From Ectocarpus siliculosus (taxonomy: Eukaryota; Sar; Phaeophyceae; Ectocarpales; Ectocarpaceae), in NCBI GenBank assembly GCA_000310025.1, contig FN648574.1, forward strand, positions 6,694 through 70,693: a DNA stretch of 64,000 bases. The letters run 5' to 3'. Of the stretch, positions 56,762 to 64,000 are shown in pieces (position 1 is the stretch's first letter; each line of letters starts with the position of its first letter). A program made the position numbers and the translations under genes. The notes beneath the pieces were generated by a model that did not search any database, was not told where the DNA came from, and saw nothing but the letters and a program-made list of their open reading frames with translations.

Positions 56762-59064
56762 CAGAGGCTTTGTTCGCGGCCTGAAGCTGCTCTAGCCTGG
56801 GAGCGAGTGGGGAAAATGGTGAGGGTGGAGGGCGGATGTACGCTTAGAGTGAGTCAATGTTATGAAGTGTCTTCTGCTCTCCGTGGAGAAATCATTTTCT
56901 CTCGGGGTCTCACACCGCTGCGTTTTACAGGGACTCCGAGCTCTAATAAAGAAGTTAGGGGACAGTATTCTCATGCCTGTCATGCCGCCTTCCCCTGTTG
57001 TCAGTCCGCTTCTGGGCTGTCTGCTCAGCGGACACAGGACCAACCGGTCAGCGAACACCGGCAGTAGCTCAATAGATATGGTTTGTGGCTCAATTACTTT
57101 TCTCTAGCCAAGGGGCGCTCATCTCAGTTGTTTCTCCGCACTTCTCACGCACTTGTCAGTCGTGATGACACGTTACTGTCGGGCACTTTCTGTAACGGGT
57201 CTTTCACAATTCAGTTGTTTCACGACTAGAAGGAACCGCGGGCGCACTCTTCAAATACTCTGTACTTGTGGCAGTGAGGCCCTTTCCTCTCGGAAGACGC
57301 CCATGGACCCGTTGCTGCAGGACCTCTTCACCCCTCTCATAGTTGAGCTTGGTGTTGTCCCCACCGGCGTGGCATGTGCGTTGAGCCGCGGGGCACCGAA
57401 TGTTCTTTGGCAAATGCCTATGAGCATGTGATTCGAGAGTCTCTCCCCGCTCTTCCTTGTGTGCATTGCTCTCCTAAAAAAAATAAAATTATCATTCCTT
57501 TTGGGCAACTCTCTACTTGAGCCTCCGGCGTTTGTGGTGTGGAAGGTCATCTGGCTCAATATTCTTGTCGTGGTACCTGCTGTGGAAGACTTGAATGATT
57601 CAACGGTGCCCCCATGCTGCGTCAGCCTGTGTAGGGTGTAGGGCACTCTCTTCCCTCTCTGCCTGTCCTGCCTTTGCACTGCGGATGCCATACAAGCCAT
57701 CAACGAGACTCTCTCGTCACTGTCACAACTACGGGCATACCCGGCACATAACTCCGGCTCTAGGAGTTTCCAACAATCAACATGTACAGTAGTATTGGGT
57801 GCTTTCGACGCACACCAACCCCGCGTGCGAAAACTCCAGTAACACGTGCGATACTCAACATGCCACACCCATAGAACACAGTATTTCAACATGTGTACGC
57901 GATGCCGCCTATACTACAACATCTTTCACGGTGCCTCCGGCGCAGTGAGTGTCCCGGAACCACTCGGGGCACTCGGTATCGGTGATGCCGCACACCCGGA
58001 CGATATTACCGATCCCCGCGCGATCATCGTTGTTGGTTTTTATCGCACGGGGTTGCGATATGATTGGCTCGTGCGTTCTCCGGTACACTAACGGCACATA
58101 CATACATGTGCGGGGCCAAAGCACCCGCACCACTTAGCATACGATGCCTGTTGCACGGGGAATTTCGACTACGAAACAAGGCTTATCATATCAACAGGAT
58201 TCGGTGAGACGGTTTACCTTCGAGCTGGCTCGTTTTCTGTCGGTACGAGCACGTGATGTGTTCAAACGTCATGACCTACTGATCGACCAGTTTCCACCAC
58301 GGCCAAATAGGTTGGGGTCTAAGTAGTGCAGATGAATACGATCGTGATGACAATGAATAGAAATCGTTTGGCAGCGATGAAGGAGGAGGAGAGGGAAAAC
58401 CGTAGCGGGAGGACACGACAAAGACCAAGAAGACAGCAATCGACGAGGGAATCATGGCGTGGAAGAGAGCAAAGAGTTTGAGCCACATGACTGGAGAGGA
58501 CCTGCCAAAAAGTAATGGGAATACCCGGCTGACCACAATGAAAAGACGTCAGTGATATATAGTGCGGTGGAGAACACAGAATTTTCGATAGACCACAATG
58601 CGGGACTCTGTGACCGAGCGTCATGGGGGAGTATACGCTATTATTCTCTCCGTTAAAGACGGATACCGTAGCAATAACAGAAGAAAGCTGCGCGTGTTTG
58701 CTATGGCTGCTACTACTTTGGATGCGCGAGAGCGTTCTGCATTACTTTCATCTTCCGATAAAGCGGTCGATGTACATAGATAGATAGCCTCTCTGTATCT
58801 GGGGTATATGATAAAAGACACACACGAAAGCGCCGCAAGATTCTTCTGTCTTTTGGGCACGACGAGGTACACACGACGGGATTTGCGCACTTTGTTTCTG
58901 TCATTCTTCGCTCGCTCTGAGGTTTCTTCCTGCAGATGCGAGGAGACTTTCGCTGCCACCATCACACATCCTTACGTCCGAAGTATCGAAACGGTCGTGT
59001 GTTGCCGCGGGCCAAAGTGATGCGTCGACCATGTTCTGTGCCCACCTAGATTGATCTCCAAAAG
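56762..59064. other. 5' flank of copy 4 and unassigned DNA; no gene recognised
   Basis: 56860-57600 shares blocks with the 5' flanks of copies 2 and 3. Beyond 57.6 kb the short open frames have no recognisable pattern. I could not build a splice chain. Confidence 0.4.
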
Positions 59065-59760
59065 ATAAAACACTTGCCTGCTTGTATATAGAGCGGGTGG
59101 GGGGCGTATCCACGTGGTAGGAACTGGTGTAGATATCCAATAAATCGAAATGGCCGCATGGTTTACCGCCTGCTCCACGGGGTGCGAAGGTTTGGTGGGC
59201 CGCAAATTGCATTGTTCCGAGATTAACTCCGTAGTAATTTGCCCGTTTGCCCGCGAGCCGGAGGTGCGGGGTCGCCGTGGCTGTGAACACATCTACCAAC
59301 AACCCCCCCGTACACTGCTGTCTCTTGCTGCGATCACACGATGCCCCCCGCACAAGTTGATCAAGTTGATATGTTCAGTCTGTGTCGTGCAGACAGCTGG
59401 GTCTCTTTCTCTGTCTCGTCGACCAAGATAGCAGCACGCCAACAGCACGTGGTCGTAGGCTCGCAATATGGACGACGATGAAGGCTCTCAGCCTTCTTGC
59501 ACGGCGAAAGAAGACGGGGATGGACCAGAAGAAGGCCAGCTCGGGTTACCTCGAAGTCAGACCAGGTGCGCGATTTAGAACAAGCGTTTGGGAAGGTTCG
59601 GCCAACGTACGTTTCCCTGACCACCTCTCCGTAGCTCCAGATTCGTACGTCTGGGACGTAAGCGCATGCTTTCGTCGCTGCGCACAACCTTCCAAGGTCA
59701 CCGGTCTCTACGTTATCGTGAACTTGGACCCATCCTCTAGTTGAAATATAAATTTAACCC
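59065..59760 (+). repeat. Dispersed repeat family R, copy 3
   Basis: Carries GGGGTCGCCGTGGCTGTGAA (59270), GCAGCACGCCAACAGCACG (59431), ATATGGACGACGATGAAGGC (59467) and CTTGCACGGCGAAAGAAGACG (59492), in the same order as the copies at 40 and 51 kb. GTGCGCGATTTAGAACAAGC and GGAAGGTTCGGCCAACG align with 40220-40260 and 51500-51540. Confidence 0.5.
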
Positions 59761-60728
59761 TTTGACCCGCCGCGGTGACGTTTGGTGTTGCGGTTCGTCG
59801 TAACCCTTCTTGGTGATCCGTACATAGCGACCGGAAGGCTAGCTTGTACCTCTGGTGCTTCGTACTTCCCCGGGACAACTCAACCGGCCAACCTATACCG
59901 AAATACCAGCTAGAAGGCGGATATCTTTGTGCCTGCTCTATAGGAGCTTGTTTAGTACCGCACGGCGTCACAGAAACTAGAGTGCGGACTTCAACAAACA
60001 CCTTCTTCAGATTGACACTCTCCAGGCCCAGCTTTAACACTGCAGTAGTCTGGGAACTTGCAATCTTGCGTGGGACTTCAACACTTGAACACAGCTTGAG
60101 GCCTGCCCGGGGATGGCTATCCTCACATGCTCTCTATTGGCGAGCACAGCAGCACGGGCCCGAGATATCTGCTGTCGGCTTCGAAGCTCATCAGAAATAT
60201 TGAAATTCGAGACATGTGACCGTTGATAACGCAAGTCAAGGCTAAGGTACCGCATACGTACTCTACATACGTCGGACGCGAGGCCTGCCGAAGAACGACT
60301 TTTCTTGGGCGACTTGATTGTGATGATGATTTTCTTCGAGCTCTCTTGACACTTCCAGGAGAGCGTGCTGCTGTCAACTCGAACCTTTTCAGGGTTGGTT
60401 GCATTTTTGCGGTCCAACCCGAAAAAAATCATGTCCTCATGTGTGCGCCTCTCCGTTGAGAATTATTTAATCTGATTTCAACAACAGAATGAAAGAACAG
60501 AATGAAAGAGGCCGAAACCCTCCCAAGCTCTCCTGTTTACTCTGCGTAGCTACATATGAATATATCTACCAATGCATTCTTTTCAAAATTGAAAGAAGTG
60601 GGGGATTTTCGAGAGAATCCGACAGCCTGATGTGTGTGACCACGGAAAGCGTCTGCGTCAATTGGACTAGTTTGGACGTTTGGAAGTACTGATTCCGCGT
60701 ATGATAGAGATCAGACACGTTTTTTCAA

Positions 60729-60998
60729 ATGATAACAAAACAACAACAACATCAGCAGAGGCAGCAGCAGCAGCCGAAGGAGACCGACCAGCGCTTGGAG
60801 CCGCGCAAACGTATGCGCTCAACACGCGGTTGCGAGGAGACCCACACGCGGGCTGAGCTACTTTTGTCTTGCGGTGGTCGGCCCTGCTTCTTCCCCAATA
60901 AACCGCCGTGGTGTGCAAGTTGCTCCAAAGCACAGCAGCTGCGAAAATCTTCAGCAGCTCGAGTACGACTTCGAATAACAAACCCATCGTTCCCGTGA
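60729..60998 (+). CDS. Unrecognised Gln-rich, Cys-containing ORF (89 aa), tentative
   Basis: Opens at ATG with a Gln/His run (KQQQHQQRQQQQ), then a basic stretch and a Cys cluster (LSCGGRPCFFPNKPPWCASC) that could bind zinc. Stop at 60998. A longer minus-strand frame (60752-61495) overlaps it but has no family pattern and looks like GC-rich chance opening. No splice context is established. Low confidence that this is a gene. Confidence 0.2.
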   Translation: MITKQQQHQQRQQQQPKETDQRLEPRKRMRSTRGCEETHTRAELLLSCGGRPCFFPNKPPWCASCSKAQQLRKSSAARVRLRITNPSFP

Positions 60999-62005
60999 CG
61001 TGTTGGCGTTCTCTTGCTGCCTTGACGCGCTACCGCTCGGAAAGGTTGCTTCTGGAGGAGGACCGGCCGATCACCTCGGGATCGGAGCACGGACCCCGTC
61101 AGGAAGAACAGCAGGCCTCCGCTGACGTCATCCGGATCTCGAGGAGTCCGTCCTTGCCGCTCATGCGGCGGCGCACGGCGTCGGTGTCGAGGAGGCGTCT
61201 CCATTCTTTCGTGGCAAGCTTGGTGTCTGACGTCGAGGTGCGCCGGTGTTTGAGCTTCTAGCAATGCTGATGCGTATGCTGTTTTTTCCTCCCCGCTGGC
61301 GCAGCTGCCGCCTCGTTTTCGTGTTCCCTCGTGGACTTTGTTGGTGCGGCACACTCTTATTTGTGGTCCACCCGTTGGTTGGTCGAAGCGTGTTGCGAAC
61401 GCACGGGGGGGCGGCTTCGCGCAGGAGCAGCAATGAGTCGGCGCGGGAGGGCGTGGACAAGACGTGAAAGAAATTCCCTTTAGAAACTCTGGCAACCTCC
61501 TTCGTTCACCCGGACTCTTGATGGCAGGCGAATAAACCGCTGCGCAAATTCCGGCTTAGTGGTCGCTGGAAGATATCGCCGTCTAGTGGGTTGCTTGGGG
61601 TCTCTATGCCCTGTTTGTTCGTCAACAACTATCTGCTGAAGACGAGGCGACGAACGCAAGGAGGTATCCTTTGAGCGTGTGTTGGGTCCTGCGCATGGCA
61701 AGAGGCATCTGCATCGTGGGTGCTTAGACTGGTGTTTTTTTTGTTTTTTTTTCTCTATCTGAACAGTTCACTCTGGATCGAATCCGAAACTTCCAGTTTT
61801 CCTCATGGAACCACGTCACAAATAATGTTACTGTTTGGTTGGAACTCGTCTCGCCATCTTCCTGAATCTGATGGCGGTGTTACGAACCGCTGTGTCACTT
61901 CAGACACCAGCAGTCTAATCACATCAACCTTCTCAAAAGAAAGCAAGAGCACTGCTGTGTCCTCCCCCCCTCATCACGTCGCGCCACACGCCCCCTCCTC
62001 CTTAG

Positions 62006-63312
62006 GAATACGCTGGGCGGGGAGGGTACGAGTTGTCCCCGGATGACCGGGAGGACGACGGGTTGGGGTGTGGCACAATCTTCTCCGACGAATCGGAGGT
62101 GGACGCGTCGGAAATGGAAGCTCCGCTGCTCGAAGACGCCACCGGAGGGGACTGGTGAGGACATCGCTCTACCGTGGGATGTACTCATAGCCGTGCACGC
62201 CGTAGTCGTTAGACCATTGACCTCGCATCCCTACAAAGCCGGGACGGAGCACGCCTGGTTTTCACCGGAGCAGGCTAGCACATCAGCTAGAGGGGTGGGG
62301 TGGGGGGGCATCTGTAGTGCATCAGGCGGGAGAATATGGTTATTTCGCGGGTTTGTTTTCGGCCGCTTTTTCTGCACAGAGCAGGATTGGCGACATGCTT
62401 GTCTTGCCTCTGGCGGCACTCCGCGGCTCGTGAGAGGCGTACAGGGACGTTAATGATGACGGCGGCTCTGAACCCCTGCTGCTTTTGCTCGCCGTTCCAT
62501 GCAAGTATGCGGCGGGCAGGTTTGTGTGTGCCCGTGGCACGGCCCGGTAAGAGCCCTGTTTTCGTGGGAAGATTGTGTCCGCGCGGTTTAACCACGAGTG
62601 ACCGACCATCTCGTCCCCCCAGGACGTGTTGGATCCCCATGCACATTTCATTACGCCGACTACATGTTCAGCTTATTGCGTTCTTCATATTGTAAGAGCT
62701 TCAGTTGCTTTTCTGCTCCACACAGGAGCTGCGGCGGGGGGGCCGACGAAGAGGAGGAGGGTGTGGGGATGAGTACCGCGCTGCTGACGGAAGCTACGCC
62801 CGGGGACAATGGAGTTCTTCGTGCGAGGGGACGGCAGAACCAGCCGCCGGGGCCGCAGGTGAGGCCTTCCCTATGATCTTCTGGTGTGCCAACATACACG
62901 GAAAGCGGGTTGGATGGGTCGGACAAAAAGATCCGGGCTGTGATGAATACGGCGGATGAAATCAGGGGGGCGAAGCTCTTCAGCGGGAGATATTGTGCGT
63001 TGCTATGTATGACTCTTCTCTTTGTTGTCTGGCACGACCTTTTTCGGCGGTATTTCTGGCCACACTTGGCAGCGTAAGCGCGCTTTTTTGCGGGGCTTTG
63101 CTGCCCGCCGCTGTTGCGGCAACCGCCGCACCAAGTGTTTTGTTCTCAACGAAAATGCCGCACCATGTGTGTTTGCTTTTTCTCCGTCCCTCCCTTGGGC
63201 AGGAGTTTATCTTGAGGCGGGCACACTCGTCATCAGCAGCCCACTACGGAGGAAACTCGGTCGCCAGGACCGTTGTCACCTACTTGAAGGGGATGGTGGG
63301 CTCGTACGTTTT
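62006..63312 (+). CDS. Internal exons of an unrecognised plus-strand gene
   Basis: Four phase-compatible exons: 62006-62154 (after CTCCTTAG), 62726-62858, 62984-63073 and 63203-63312, with donors GTGAGG, GTGAGG, GTAAGC and GTGAGT. The first two encode acidic text (EYAGRGGYELSPDDREDDGL, SDESEVDASEMEAPLLEDA, GGGADEEEEGVGMS) and then GPQ. The third is moderately hydrophobic (SAVFLATLGS). The fourth reads RRAHSSSAAHYGGNSVARTV then VTYLKGMVGSYV. No domain is recognised. A start exon was not found upstream. The gene may continue past 63312, where a hydrophobic open frame (63324-63854) contains FPLAPLVWFPPVGYMVVFG. The third exon is the least certain. Confidence 0.42.
62181..62287. repeat. Second copy of the 105-bp repeat
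   Basis: GTACTCATAGCCGTGCACGC to CACATCAGC, nearly identical to 48853-48957. It lies 27 bases after the exon that ends at 62154, that is, in an intron of the plus-strand gene. Confidence 0.75.
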
Positions 63313-64000
63313 GTGAGTCAAAAATGGCAGTTCATATTCATCGCATAAATGGTCCTCCATGTTTACCGGTTCCGTGCTTTGAAGCGGACCGCGGCGTAAT
63401 TTTCACCCCGAGACGTTTCCCTCTCGCTCCCCTGGTGTGGTTCCCGCCCGTTGGGTACATGGTCGTTTTTGGGCTGCCTGGTATTTTCGTGCCTGCCTTG
63501 CGTGTTTGGGGTTTTAACGCAGCGGCCGCGCTTGGGGCGCACGAACAAGAAATAACGGTCTCTGGCGACGACCCACCAAGTTTTGTTGAATCAACCGAGA
63601 AGAACCGACGTGGTGTGACTTGCGACTGTTCAGCCCGGAGCGTGGCGACGATGCGTACCTCTTATGAGATAACAAAACACATCCAATGGGCACGTTGTGC
63701 GATGTTTGAATCATTGAGGTTACGTAGAGCTAGAACGGCCGTGGGGTGTTCCCCAACTGGGAGAATCCCAGCTTTTCTCGGGGCGGTATGCATGTATGCT
63801 CTTGCGCGAGGGCTGGCCATACTGTACCCCCGTGTTTTTGCTTTGCCGCCGTGAGTGTACGCTGAGTGTACACATACATCTCGTATTTGTGCTGCCGGGC
63901 TGCCGGCGGGAAACAGCCCGCTCTCCAACCGAGTCGTCGAGCCCATCCATGTACGCGGGTCGTCGTGGTCTTCCGACCTCGGCTAATGGTCATAACCGCC

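Noticed and set aside
59708-60203. Opposed open frames near 59.7-60.2 kb
   Set aside because: Neither begins with ATG, no motif is recognised and no splice chain could be built.
60752-61495. 247-codon minus-strand open frame
   Set aside because: The longest simple frame in that area, but its residues (Arg/Pro/Ser-rich, no repeated pattern or family motif) look like a GC-rich chance opening.

Overview
The window is intron-rich eukaryotic nuclear DNA. Genes are split into many short exons with GT-AG (and a few apparent GC-AG) introns, there are RNI-type leucine-rich repeats, several transposon families, a tRNA-derived SINE, microsatellites and a short CCCTAA/TTAGGG-type telomeric tract. It looks like a heterokont genome, most likely a brown alga such as Ectocarpus. 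That is an inference from style; nothing here proves the species. All gene models were spliced by eye, using reading-frame continuity, splice-site consensus and protein patterns.

Region 1 (1-8,630, minus strand) is the 5' and central part of one large gene. Its ten phase-compatible exons encode the N-half of a major facilitator (MFS) transporter, then a Sec14/CRAL-TRIO lipid-binding domain, then TM7-TM8 of the transporter. The lipid domain therefore sits in the loop between TM6 and TM7. The 3' end lies outside the window. From 8,631 to 12,208 I see no gene.

Region 2 (12,209-25,991, plus strand) is a 28-exon gene for a protein of about 1,554 residues, with an N-terminal RNI-type LRR block and a long C-terminal part of unknown function. 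It is followed, tail to tail, by an intronless gene for an unrecognised 287-residue protein (26,659-27,522).

Region 3 (28-42.1 kb) is transposon-rich. It holds a Gag-only Copia-like ORF with two zinc knuckles, hairpin and direct repeats, and a complete 2.49-kb TIR element with TA target-site duplication that encodes a zinc-finger plus CENP-B/pogo-type HTH protein but no visible DDE domain. It also holds an OTU-like protease fragment, a (GA)n tract and a small two-exon gene.

Region 4 (43.2-58 kb) is a set of decayed segmental duplications of region 2. Three further copies of the 287-residue gene occur (43.2-44.0 kb frameshifted, 46.3-47.4 kb, 55.9-56.8 kb). The last two are preceded by decayed copies of the LRR gene's 3' exons. 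An assembly gap (49,022-49,373) and an interstitial telomeric tract lie between the second and third of these.

Region 5 (58-64 kb) has one more copy of a dispersed repeat seen at 40 and 51 kb, and from 62.0 kb exons of an unrecognised plus-strand gene running toward the window end. The two best-supported novelties are the MFS/CRAL-TRIO fusion and the DDE-less TIR element. The duplicated pair formed by the LRR 3' end and the 287-residue gene comes next.
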